From Streptomyces toxytricini (GTDB taxonomy: Bacteria; Actinomycetota; Actinomycetes; Streptomycetales; Streptomycetaceae), in assembly GCF_014649915.1 (NCBI RefSeq), contig NZ_BMTY01000008.1, positions 23,947 to 58,277 of the forward strand: a DNA stretch of 34,331 nucleotides, written 5' to 3'. The notes under the pieces were generated by a model. The model was not told the DNA's origin, searched no databases, and saw only the letters and a program-made list of their open reading frames with translations. Below, piece after piece: positions 27,860-34,331 of the stretch (its first letter is position 1; each line of letters starts with the position of its first letter). The translations under genes were made by a program, and so were the position numbers.

Positions 27860-28369
27860 TCAGGCGACGTCCGCGAGCTCGAACCACACCACCTTGCCCG
27901 CGCCCCCGCCCGTCTCGACTCCCCAGGCGGCGGCCAGCGCCTCCACGAGAGCCAGCCCCCTCCCGTGCGTTCCGTCGCCGTCGGCCGCCGCGTACGGCCT
28001 GGGCCGCCCCGCGGCCCCGTCCCCCACCTCGACGCGCAGCCTCCCCCCGGCGAGCCGCACCGTCACCTCGGCCCCGCACTCCGTGTGCACGAGCGCATTG
28101 GTGACGAGCTCGGTGGCCAACAGCTCGGCCGTCTCGACGGCTTCGGCCCGACACCGCCGCCGCATCAACTCCCGCACGTCCTTCCGCACTTCCCCCACAC
28201 CCTTGAGATCCGCGCGCCGCAGGCTCCGCGACACCTCCACCGCCGGCAGGCCCGACGCCACATGGTCCTCCCTCTCGGCCGGCTCCCGCGGCACGGGCCG
28301 CCCCCTGCGCCACTGCTTCCCGGCCTTCGCGCCCACCTGCACGGCGACCTCCCCCGCGTCCCCTTGCAT
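27860..28369 (-). CDS. HATPase-domain regulatory protein (anti-sigma-like)
   Basis: A soluble protein with a C-terminal histidine-kinase-like ATPase domain of the RsbW/SpoIIAB type that streptomycetes carry in many copies. The N box is ELLATELVTNALVH, the G1 region VEVGDGAAGRPRP, and the G2 region THGRGLALVEALAAAWGV. No kinase dimerisation domain is present. Such proteins bind ATP and may phosphorylate anti-anti-sigma factors or modulate regulators. The usual partner (XRE/DUF397 pair) is not beside it. The start is uncertain: ATG 28369 (169 aa) fits best, but its ribosome binding site is weak, and the frame stays open to 28447. The upstream DNA is G-rich on this strand. Confidence 0.75.
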   Translation of the reverse strand: MQGDAGEVAVQVGAKAGKQWRRGRPVPREPAEREDHVASGLPAVEVSRSLRRADLKGVGEVRKDVRELMRRRCRAEAVETAELLATELVTNALVHTECGAEVTVRLAGGRLRVEVGDGAAGRPRPYAAADGDGTHGRGLALVEALAAAWGVETGGGAGKVVWFELADVA

Positions 28370-28768
28370 CTCGAACAGGTCTCGGAATGCATTCCCTCCA
28401 CTACCCCCCGCACTCCTCCGGCCTCCCCCGCAGACCGGGCCCCCCACCCTGATTCAAGCCATCCGAAGCCCCCTCCCCGACCAGCCCTTCAAGCCACCCC
28501 CCACTCCCGACCCGCACCCTTCTGGCCACCCCTCCCTCCCCCGTCCCCCACAGGACCACCAGCTCACCCACCCGCGCGCACCCTCCCCACCCCACCCCCG
28601 CCAGTCCGAAAACAACCGCCCGCCCCCACGCCCCTGCGCAGCAACGGCACAACGAACAGACCCGTTCCGCCAGTCGGCCCGTACTGCACGAGGCTGAGGA
28701 AATCCCCCGTGGATGTTGCGTCGGTGCGGTACGGGGGTCGGGCGGTCCTCCGCCCGACCCCGCCCCAC
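28370..28768. other. C-rich, little-coding stretch
   Basis: I find no supportable gene. The plus strand is strikingly C-rich and G-poor over about 28440-28650, so the open frames are Pro/His-rich artefacts. It includes a G-quadruplex motif on the minus strand (28529-28549). The HATPase gene's promoter presumably lies here, but no clear -10/-35 pair is seen. Confidence 0.5.
28529..28549 (-). other. canonical G-quadruplex motif
   Basis: On the minus strand the runs are G5, AC, G5, A, G3, A, G4 in order, so the loops are only two, one and one base long, which favours a stable parallel quadruplex. It is about 160 bases upstream of the HATPase start on the same strand. Confidence 0.7.
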
Positions 28769-28888
28769 TCAGCGGCTCTGCATCCACCAAGTGATCCAGG
28801 CCGGGAACGCTGCGCCGGCCGCCGACGCCATGCCGCGTACGAGACCGAACACCGCGGCGCGGCCGAGCCGGCACGTGGTGCTGTTCAA
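28769..28888 (-). CDS. possible 39-residue small membrane protein
   Basis: A short frame from TTG 28888 to TGA 28769 encodes a basic N-terminus (CRLGR), a hydrophobic Ala/Gly-rich middle (AAVFGLVRGMASAAGAAF) and a Trp-rich end (WITWWMQSR). The pattern resembles small single-span proteins of unknown function in streptomycetes. There is no good ribosome binding site and the start is non-canonical, so it may be a remnant or chance. It lies in the otherwise little-coding stretch. Confidence 0.28.
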   Translation of the reverse strand: MNSTTCRLGRAAVFGLVRGMASAAGAAFPAWITWWMQSR

Positions 28889-28987
28889 TGCGCTTGTTGC
28901 TGTGCGAGACGGCCTGCACCAGGCGATCCGAGCCTGCCGGCGACACGTCGCCGAGCCGGCGCCTGCCGACGAACCGCCGATGTCACC

Positions 28988-29197
28988 GTGCTCGTCGCGT
29001 ATGAGCACATCGACCTGCGCGACACCGCACGGTTCTCCAGGAACGGAGAAAGAGTCGTGCCCGTCTACATGGAGACGGTGGGCCAGCACGACGTCGCCGT
29101 CGACCTGGCGGCGGCCCTGGGGCATGACAGCGACGGGAATCTACCGCTTCCCTTCAGTCCGCTCTGGCACAAGGAGCCCGCCCGGGATGAGAGCTGA
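28988..29197 (+). CDS. small hypothetical protein or gene remnant
   Basis: A 69-residue frame from GTG 28988 to TGA 29197 has coding-like composition: 58 of 69 codons end in G or C and the product is balanced and acidic, not the Arg/Pro-rich type of shadow frames. It reads AYEHIDLRDTARFSRNGERV, then VPVYMETVGQHDVAVDLAAA, then LGHDSDGNLPLPFSPLWHKE. I do not recognise the family. A better-supported but shorter start is GTG 29057, preceded by GGAG at 8 bases (46 aa). Its upstream part lacks coding character, so it may be a truncated gene. It converges on the PP2C-like gene, whose stop is at 29247. Confidence 0.45.
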   Translation: MLVAYEHIDLRDTARFSRNGERVVPVYMETVGQHDVAVDLAAALGHDSDGNLPLPFSPLWHKEPARDES

Positions 29198-29246
29198 GGG
29201 GTGCGGGGCCCAGGAGGCCGGGTGCCTCGAACCCCCCGGGCTGCCC

Positions 29247-31433
29247 TCACCCCTCCCAGACGGCCGCAGCCGTGCGGTCGTCGGCGTAGCCCTTGACCCG
29301 GAGCTGTGTGTCGGCGAGGAAGGCCGCCAGGCCGGGCGGCTCGGGGTCGGACCAGCGGGCGGCGAGTTCCGCCGGCAGCAGCTCCTCCTCGCGCAGCGGG
29401 GCGGCGAAGCCGCCGGAGCAGAGCAGCAGGGTGTCCCCGGGCCGTGCGACGGCGGCCCGGAACCGGAATCCCAACCCCGCATCCGGGCCGGGCTCGGGAT
29501 GGGGATCGGCACCGGCCGCGTCGGCATGCTCCAGGTCCTCCCAGGCCCCGCCCCGCAGCCGGAACACGCCGCCGGAGCCCGCCCCGAAGCAGACGCGGGT
29601 CCGGCACTCGGGGTCGATCGGCAGCAACAACGCCCGCAGCCCGGCGGTGTACGCGTCCTCCTCGTACCCGAGTTCGGCGGCGCGGGCCCGCAGCCGGCCG
29701 TAGCCGCGGTCGGTGAGCCGCTGGAGGCCGGAGCGGAGGGCGTCCCGCCGGCCCGAGCGGATGTCGTCGGCGAGCCGGGCCTGGCTGCGGCCGACGGCGG
29801 CGCCGATCCAGTGGCACAGCTCGGCGGCGGCCTCGGCCGCGCCGGCGGCGGCGCGGTCGCCGCCGGCGAGGGCGACGAGCACGAGCGCGTCGTCGCCGGT
29901 GCCGAAGCGCGCGGTGAGCAGGAAGTCCCGCCTGGCCTCACCGCGGTAACGGGCGGAGTCCCCCCGCACCGAGGCGGCCCGCAGCGTGCACACACCGTGC
30001 CGGGCGCCGTCCAGGACGGTGTCGGGGACGAGGTCCTCGAGCGCCCCGGGATCGGCCAGCGGCAGCGCCCCGGGCTCCGGGGCGTACGTCGGCGCACGGT
30101 CGCCGAGGTGCCGCACGGTGGGCCGGCCGGCGCCGATCGCGCCGACGTCCGGAACACCAGGCACGGCAGCCCCGAAGGCCCGGTCCTCCACCCCTGGCTC
30201 GGACGCGGCGGGCGGCGGCACCACCCGCGGTTGCCGCGGAACCGGCGGCGGAGTCGGCACGGGAGGCACGGTGACATTCCCCAGCCCGTATCCGGTGCTC
30301 CCGTTCTCCCGCGGGTCCCGCGGATTCCGCGGCCGAAGCGGGTCCGGCGCGGTACCCACCGTAGGGGCGGCAGACGGCGGAGCGGTCGGAGGCGGCGGGA
30401 CGGCCGGAGGCGGGACGAACGACTCCGAGCCCTCCCCCGGCGGGGCTGTCGGCGGCGCCGGGAAAGCGGCGCCCGCCCCCGCCTGGGCGCGAGCTTCGGG
30501 CGGCGGCGGGGGGACGGGCGCCGAGCCCGCACTCGCAGGCCCCGGCGACGGCACGAACCACCCGCCCGGCGAGCCCGCCCCGGGGCCGAAATCCACGGGC
30601 GACGGCGCAACCGGCCCGCCATGGCCGTCGCCGGCCGGCACTCCAGCCGTGCCCGCGCCGGGCTGGGCTCCACCGTCCCGCGGCGGCACGGGTTCCCGGC
30701 CCGCCGTGGAACCCCGCGGCCGGTCTCCCGGGCCGCCGGGAGGCCCGACGGGTGTGGAGGGAGCCACCGGGGGCCGGCCAACCGGCGGATCCTCTCTCCG
30801 CGGCGCCGGAACCTGGCCGCCGTGCCCAGTGGCGGTATGCGCAGGGGGCGGTGCGACAGGTGGCGGCGGCGGAACCGGTCCGGAACCCGGCGCCCCGGCC
30901 GGGGGCGTAGCCACCGCGCCGTGGCCGCCGGCGGTCGGCCGTCCGGGCGGCATCGGCGGCACCGCGGCACCTTGCGGCGGGACTGATTCGGAACCCTGCG
31001 CCCCGGCCGGGGGCGGGGTGGCCACCGGGCCATGGCCGCCGGCGGTCGGCCGCCCGGGCGGCATCGGCGGCACCGCGGCACCCGTATCCCCGCCGCCCGG
31101 CTCCCCGGGCGGGGCGGGGCGCGGCGGCGGAGAGCCCGCGGACGACGGCCCCGCGGGCGGCCGCCCGGCGGGCGGCCGGTCCTGCGCCGGCACCGTCGGC
31201 GGGGCCTCGGTGTGCACGGTGGCGGGCGCATGCCCCGCCACCGGCGGCGGAGGCACCTGGGACACGAGGTTGGCCGCTGCCCGGAACCGGGACTCCAGGG
31301 TGTCGGCCCGCCCGGTGCCCGCGTCCGCCTCCGCCTCCGCCTTCCCCTCCCCGCTGTCGGGCCCGGGGTCCGCTCCCGCGCCGGGTTCCCCGTACAGCTT
31401 CTGCCACCAGTCGTCCGCACCCCGCTGACTCAT
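29247..31433 (-). CDS. proline-rich protein with degenerate PP2C-like domain
   Basis: A 728-residue protein in three parts. A short acidic/aromatic N-terminus (DDWWQKLYGEPG) is followed by a long Pro/Gly/Ala-rich, probably disordered region (about 60-430). The C-terminal domain, about 470-728, resembles PPM/PP2C phosphatases (VRGDSARYRGEARRDFLLTA, TGDDALVLVALAGG, DTLLLCSGGFAAP). Where active PP2C enzymes have metal-binding Asp-Gly pairs (VADGMGG, SDGL), this one has ALAGG and SGG, so it is probably catalytically inactive. There is no signal peptide. ATG 31433 has only a weak ribosome binding site. An internal 37-residue repeat lies in the Pro-rich part. It may act as a phospho-binding or scaffolding protein. 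Confidence 0.75.
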   Translation of the reverse strand: MSQRGADDWWQKLYGEPGAGADPGPDSGEGKAEAEADAGTGRADTLESRFRAAANLVSQVPPPPVAGHAPATVHTEAPPTVPAQDRPPAGRPPAGPSSAGSPPPRPAPPGEPGGGDTGAAVPPMPPGRPTAGGHGPVATPPPAGAQGSESVPPQGAAVPPMPPGRPTAGGHGAVATPPAGAPGSGPVPPPPPVAPPPAHTATGHGGQVPAPRREDPPVGRPPVAPSTPVGPPGGPGDRPRGSTAGREPVPPRDGGAQPGAGTAGVPAGDGHGGPVAPSPVDFGPGAGSPGGWFVPSPGPASAGSAPVPPPPPEARAQAGAGAAFPAPPTAPPGEGSESFVPPPAVPPPPTAPPSAAPTVGTAPDPLRPRNPRDPRENGSTGYGLGNVTVPPVPTPPPVPRQPRVVPPPAASEPGVEDRAFGAAVPGVPDVGAIGAGRPTVRHLGDRAPTYAPEPGALPLADPGALEDLVPDTVLDGARHGVCTLRAASVRGDSARYRGEARRDFLLTARFGTGDDALVLVALAGGDRAAAGAAEAAAELCHWIGAAVGRSQARLADDIRSGRRDALRSGLQRLTDRGYGRLRARAAELGYEEDAYTAGLRALLLPIDPECRTRVCFGAGSGGVFRLRGGAWEDLEHADAAGADPHPEPGPDAGLGFRFRAAVARPGDTLLLCSGGFAAPLREEELLPAELAARWSDPEPPGLAAFLADTQLRVKGYADDRTAAAVWEG
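30922..31082 (-). repeat. 111-bp in-frame repeat in the proline-rich region
   Basis: A 50-base segment at 30922-30971 recurs with one difference at 31033-31082, an offset of 111 bases (37 codons). Each copy encodes AAVPPMPPGRPTAGGHG, followed by a more variable Ala/Pro stretch. It is an in-frame expansion of a disordered linker. Confidence 0.85.
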
Positions 31434-31694
31434 GCGGCTATTCTCGGCGCGCCCCCGCTCCGGAAAACGCGGAACTCACGAAATGAGTAGTACCCGCACC
31501 GCTCCCGGCCGGGGCGGTACACGGCCCTCCGTCCGCGTCTCTCCCGGCGGTCCTTGCCACGGGGGCGGCGCATCCGGTGATGATGTCCGCGGCGGGTTTG
31601 CGCCGTGGCCGCTTCCCGCCGGCCGACCGCGCAGCCGCGCACGCAGCGCGGCGGCCGGCCGGCGCGACCAGCCGCGCAGCAGGAGGGGCGAACC

Positions 31695-31727
31695 GTGGGC
31701 GAAAGGTGGGGGTGGACGGGTTGCTGA
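31695..31727 (+). CDS. possible 10-codon leader peptide
   Basis: GTG 31695 follows the strong ribosome binding site AGGAGGGG (31681-31688) by 6 bases and encodes VGERWGWTGC, with two Trp codons, ending at TGA 31725-31727. It overlaps the start of the TrmB/LuxR-type regulator in another frame. The main gene's starts (31706, 31712 or TTG 31721) have poorer ribosome binding sites, so translational coupling is possible. It could equally be accidental. Confidence 0.3.
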   Translation: MGERWGWTGC

Positions 31728-32698
31728 GTGCGATCGGCCTGGACGAGGGGCAGGAGTCGGCGTACCGCGCACTGGTGGCGTTGGGGGCGGCGGAGGTGCC
31801 GGATCTCGCGCACCGGTTGGCGCTGCCGGTGCCGCAGACGGAGCGGGCGCTGCGCCATCTGGAGCGGCACGGCCTGGCCGCGCAGTCCTCGGCCCGGCCG
31901 GGCCGGTGGGTGGCGGCTCCGCCGGCGGTGGCGTTGGGGGCGCTGTTGACGCGGCAGCGGCAGGAGCTGGAGGAGGCGGAGCTGGCGGCGGAGCTGCTGG
32001 CGCAGGAGTACCGGGCGGAGCCGGCGGAACCGACGGTGCACGACCTGGTGGAGGTGGTGACGGGTGCGAGCGCGGTCGCGCACCGGTTCCGCCAGCTCCA
32101 GGCGGGCGCGGAGCGGGAGGTGTGCGCGCTGGTCAGCGCCCGTCCGCAGGTGGTGGCCGCGGGGGACAACCCGGAGGAGGAGCGGGCGGCGGTGCGCGGG
32201 GTGTCGTACCGGGTGGTGATCGAGCGGGAGGTGCTCGGCCTGCCGTCGGGGATCCGCGAGGCGTCGACCGCGTTGGCGCGCGGCGAGCTGGTGCGGGTGA
32301 CGGAGCGGGTGCCGACGCGGCTCGTCATCGCGGACGGGACGCTGGCGATGGTGCCGCTGACGGGGCGGGGGGCGGAGCCGACGGTGCTGATGGTGCACGC
32401 GTCGGGGCTGCTGGAGTCGCTGACGGGGCTGTTCGAGGCGGTGTGGCGGGAGTCGATGCCGCTGCGGCTGGGTGCGGCGGGTGCCCCGCAGGAGTCGGTG
32501 GAGGTGCCGGACGCCACGGACCTGGAGATCCTCACGCTGCTCCTCGCCGGGATGACGGACGCGAGCGTGGCCAAGCACCTGGAACTGGGGCTGCGGACGG
32601 TGCAGCGGCGCGTGAAGGGACTTATGGAGCTGGCCGGTGTCACGACCCGGCTCCAGCTGGGCTGGCACGCGCACGAGCGGGGCTGGGTGGCCCGCTGA
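31712..32698 (+). CDS. TrmB-like/LuxR-type hybrid transcriptional regulator
   Basis: A 328-residue cytoplasmic regulator with DNA-binding domains at both ends. Residues about 5-65 form a TrmB-type winged helix (LDEGQESAYRALVALGAAEV, DLAHRLALPVPQTERALRHL, ERHGLA). A middle effector-like region follows (about 100-250). The last ~55 residues are a LuxR-type helix-turn-helix (DLEILTLLLAGMTDASVAKHL, LGLRTVQRRVKGLMELAGVTTR). This architecture is common in streptomycetes and usually orphan. The start is uncertain: GTG 31712 follows AAAGG; TTG 31721 and an extension to 31577 are alternatives. The nearest downstream gene, DUF456, may or may not be a target. Confidence 0.82.
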   Translation: MDGLLSAIGLDEGQESAYRALVALGAAEVPDLAHRLALPVPQTERALRHLERHGLAAQSSARPGRWVAAPPAVALGALLTRQRQELEEAELAAELLAQEYRAEPAEPTVHDLVEVVTGASAVAHRFRQLQAGAEREVCALVSARPQVVAAGDNPEEERAAVRGVSYRVVIEREVLGLPSGIREASTALARGELVRVTERVPTRLVIADGTLAMVPLTGRGAEPTVLMVHASGLLESLTGLFEAVWRESMPLRLGAAGAPQESVEVPDATDLEILTLLLAGMTDASVAKHLELGLRTVQRRVKGLMELAGVTTRLQLGWHAHERGWVAR

Positions 32699-32753
32699 AC
32701 GAACCGCCACCCGCTGGGTGGCCCGCCGGCGGCCGGTCGGGCACGCTGAGCAG

Positions 32754-33236
32754 ATGGATCTGCCGCAGCTGCTCCTGGTGGGGCTGGTGCTGCTGCTCGG
32801 GACGGTGGGGGTGATGGTTCCGGGCGTGCCGGGGACGTGGCTCGTGTGGGCAGGGGTCCTCTGGTGGGCGCTGCAGGACCGGTCGGCGGCGGCGTGGTCG
32901 CTGCTGGTCGCGTCGACGGCGCTGCTGCTGGTGGTGCAGGTGGTGAAGTGGCAGCTGCCGCCGCGTCGGGTGCGGGCGGTCGGGGTGACCCGCCGGACGG
33001 CGGTGTACGCGGGGGCGGGCGCGCTGCTCGGCTTCGTCGTGCTGCCGGTGGTGGGGGCGGTTCCGGGGTTCGTCGGCGGGATCTACCTGTGCGAGCGGCT
33101 GCGGCTCGGCTCGCGCGGCGAGGCGTGGGCGTCGGTACGGGCGGTCATGCGGTCGGTGGGGACGAGCGTGCTGGTGGAGCTGCTGGCGTGCCTGATGGTG
33201 CTGGGCGCGTGGACGGGCACGGTCCTGGCAGGCTGA
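32754..33236 (+). CDS. DUF456 membrane protein
   Basis: A 160-residue integral membrane protein of the DUF456 family, recognised by LLLGTVGVMVPGVPGTWLVWAGVLWWAL, the later glycine-rich AGAGALLGFVVLPVVGAVPGFVGGIYLCERLRL and a final hydrophobic span (LVELLACLMVLGAWTGTVL). About four membrane spans are visible and the length matches the family. ATG 32754 is the natural start; the longer frame overlaps the upstream regulator and lacks hydrophobic character. It follows the regulator by 55 bases on the same strand. Function is unknown for the family. Confidence 0.87.
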   Translation: MDLPQLLLVGLVLLLGTVGVMVPGVPGTWLVWAGVLWWALQDRSAAAWSLLVASTALLLVVQVVKWQLPPRRVRAVGVTRRTAVYAGAGALLGFVVLPVVGAVPGFVGGIYLCERLRLGSRGEAWASVRAVMRSVGTSVLVELLACLMVLGAWTGTVLAG

Positions 33237-33311
33237 CGGGCGCGGAGGACACCGCGGGCTCCCGGCTGACCGCGGACCGGCTGTACACGTACGTGTCGTG
33301 CTCCGACTGGG

Positions 33312-33839
33312 TCAGGCGCCGGACAGCCAGGTGCCGGCGTCCAGGCGGAAGGCGGTTTCGCGGGGGACGACGGTGCGCAGGGCGTGTTCCAGGTCGCGCA
33401 CGCGGTCGGGGCCCAGGGCGGCGGACCATTCGGCGCGGAGTTCGTCGAAGAGTTCGGCCGAGCGGTGCAGGGCGGCGCGGCCGCGCGGGGTGAGGCGGAC
33501 GAGTTTGCGGCGGGCGTCGTGGGGGTCGTCGGTGCGCTCGGCGTAGCCGAGGGCAAGCAGGCGGTCGACCGTCTTGCCGGCCGCCTGCTTGGAGACGCCG
33601 AGGCGGCGCCCGACCTCGCTGGCGGTCGCTCCGCCGGTGCCGATGGCCTGCATGGCGAAGCCGTGGGCCGGGCGGAGGTCGGGGTGCCCCTCCTCGGCGA
33701 GGCGGGCGTGCAGCCGGTCGATGAGGGTGCGGAAGGCCCCGAAGAGGAGCAGCGGCAGCTCGAAGCCGGGGGTGTCGGGAATTGCCTTGCCGGAATCGAC
33801 AACCTGGTTTACGTTTTTGCCGACGGAATGGTCAACCAT
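33312..33839 (-). CDS. MarR-family transcriptional regulator
   Basis: A 175-residue winged-helix repressor. The recognition region ATASEVGRRLGVSKQAAGKTVDRLLALGY lies at about 71-99, followed by the wing RTDDPHDARRKLVRLTPRG at 102-120, both characteristic of MarR. A C-terminal dimerisation helix follows. ATG 33839 lacks a ribosome binding site, but TAAGAT (33847-33852, minus strand) lies 7 bases upstream of the ATG, as expected for a leaderless transcript. It is divergent, by 78 bases, from an AhpD-like gene, an arrangement typical of a local redox-responsive or xenobiotic-responsive repressor pair. No cysteine is obvious in the DNA-binding half, so the signal is unknown. Confidence 0.88.
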   Translation of the reverse strand: MVDHSVGKNVNQVVDSGKAIPDTPGFELPLLLFGAFRTLIDRLHARLAEEGHPDLRPAHGFAMQAIGTGGATASEVGRRLGVSKQAAGKTVDRLLALGYAERTDDPHDARRKLVRLTPRGRAALHRSAELFDELRAEWSAALGPDRVRDLEHALRTVVPRETAFRLDAGTWLSGA

Positions 33840-33843
33840 GTTG
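33833..33843. promoter_or_regulatory. inverted repeat over the marR start codon
   Basis: CAAC-CAT-GTTG overlaps the start codon and probable transcription start of the MarR gene. A related AACC-T-GGTT sits 22 bases inside the gene at 33801-33809. Together they are candidate autoregulatory operators, though short. Confidence 0.4.
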
Positions 33844-33917
33844 TCGATCTTACCCGCCCCGCCTTGCCCTGCCCTGCATCCGCAGTCATCCGCCTTCACC
33901 ACCCGCCGGGAGCCGCC

Positions 33918-34331
33918 ATGTCCGCCACCGCCGCCGACACCCTGCCCGAGCGCGCCGCGCGCGCCGTCGCCCTCATGAAGGAGTCCCCGCAGACCCTCGA
34001 CGGGTTCCTGAAGCTCAGCGCCCTGTTCGAGTCGACCACGCTGGACCCGCACTCCCGGGAGACCGTCATCCTGGCGGTCGCCGCACACCACCGGTGCCAC
34101 CTCTGCGTCGACATGCACGAGGCCAAGCTGGCCGCCCTCGGGCCGGCGCCGGATCCGGACCGCCTGGAGGCCGTACGCCGGTTCACCCTCCAGGCCATCG
34201 CCGCTTCCGGCGCCGTGGGCGAGGAGGAGTCGGCGGCGTTCCTGGCACACGGCTACACCCGCCGCAACGCCCTGGAGGTCGTCCTCGGCATCGGCGCGTA
34301 CACGGTGTCGACGTTCGCCAACCGCATGAAC
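33918..34331 (+). CDS. carboxymuconolactone decarboxylase/AhpD-like protein, truncated by the window edge
   Basis: The first 138 codons of a carboxymuconolactone-decarboxylase-family protein; it runs off the right edge with no stop seen. The redox motif Cys60-x2-Cys63-x3-His67 (CHLCVDMH) is the AhpD-type peroxidase/proton-relay centre. The helical fold segments ETVILAVAAHH, RFTLQAIAASG and NALEVVLGIGAYTVSTFANR fit the family, whose members are roughly 140-190 residues. Only the end is therefore missing. ATG 33918 follows GGGAG by 5 bases. A role in peroxide or reactive-compound detoxification under control of the divergent MarR protein is inferred. Confidence 0.87.
   Translation, partial: MSATAADTLPERAARAVALMKESPQTLDGFLKLSALFESTTLDPHSRETVILAVAAHHRCHLCVDMHEAKLAALGPAPDPDRLEAVRRFTLQAIAASGAVGEEESAAFLAHGYTRRNALEVVLGIGAYTVSTFANRMN

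Noticed and set aside
27894..29197. Long plus-strand Pro/His-rich frames across the HATPase gene and the C-rich stretch
   Set aside because: Low-complexity translation of C-rich DNA; only the final segment after 28988 looks coding.
33241..33256. CGCGG/CCGCG hairpin after the DUF456 stop
   Set aside because: Only five base pairs; too weak to call a terminator in DNA of this GC content.
33285..33296. ACACGTACGTGT palindrome between the DUF456 and MarR genes
   Set aside because: It lies between two gene ends, too short for a terminator and not near a promoter; likely chance.

Overview
The window looks like chromosomal DNA from a Streptomyces-type actinomycete. GC is very high and codons end almost uniformly in G or C. 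It carries a two-domain geosmin synthase, a DmdR/IdeR-type iron box and families typical of streptomycetes (DUF2637, HATPase-only regulatory proteins, PucR, a proline-rich PP2C-like protein). I see no insertion sequence, phage gene, CRISPR array, tRNA or rRNA. Species cannot be given from sequence alone.

Layout. (1) 353-11056 is a cobalamin block. cobL-cobM-cobK run rightward with overlapping ends. cobG-cobH-cobIJ run leftward to meet them at a hairpin. cobN runs rightward behind an adenosylcobalamin riboswitch. Together these cover precorrin-2 methylation, ring contraction, precorrin-6A reduction, precorrin-6 methylation and decarboxylation, hydrogenobyrinate formation and the large cobalt chelatase subunit of the aerobic route. 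(2) 11258-14754 holds geosmin synthase, tail to tail with a secreted beta-propeller protein that has its own promoter and a palindromic operator-like site. (3) 14864-23757 is a purine catabolism block: xdhC, an NCS2 purine permease, then the three-subunit xanthine dehydrogenase operon pucC-pucE-pucD, with the PucR regulator divergent. (4) 23924-27811 holds a TPR-like protein behind a Rex-like operator, a FadR-family GntR regulator, an FhuF-like ferric-siderophore reductase behind an iron box, and a DUF2637 membrane protein. (5) 27860-31433 holds a HATPase (anti-sigma-like) protein, about 0.6 kb of sparse DNA with a G-quadruplex motif and two possible tiny genes, and a proline-rich PP2C-like protein that appears to lack metal-binding aspartates. 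(6) 31712-34331 holds a TrmB/LuxR hybrid regulator, a DUF456 membrane protein, a MarR regulator and a carboxymuconolactone decarboxylase/AhpD-like protein that is cut by the right edge.

How the genes work together. The cob units probably respond to B12 status, directly through the riboswitch in the case of cobN. The purine genes import purines and oxidise hypoxanthine/xanthine, with XdhC maturing the molybdenum cofactor and PucR as the likely switch. The iron box should couple the FhuF-like reductase to iron starvation. No single block is an obviously new system. The more unusual signals are regulatory sites (palindromes, direct repeats, a Rex-like site), repeat expansions inside cobG and the PP2C-like gene, the apparent pseudo-phosphatase, and the little-coding 28.4-29.2 kb stretch.
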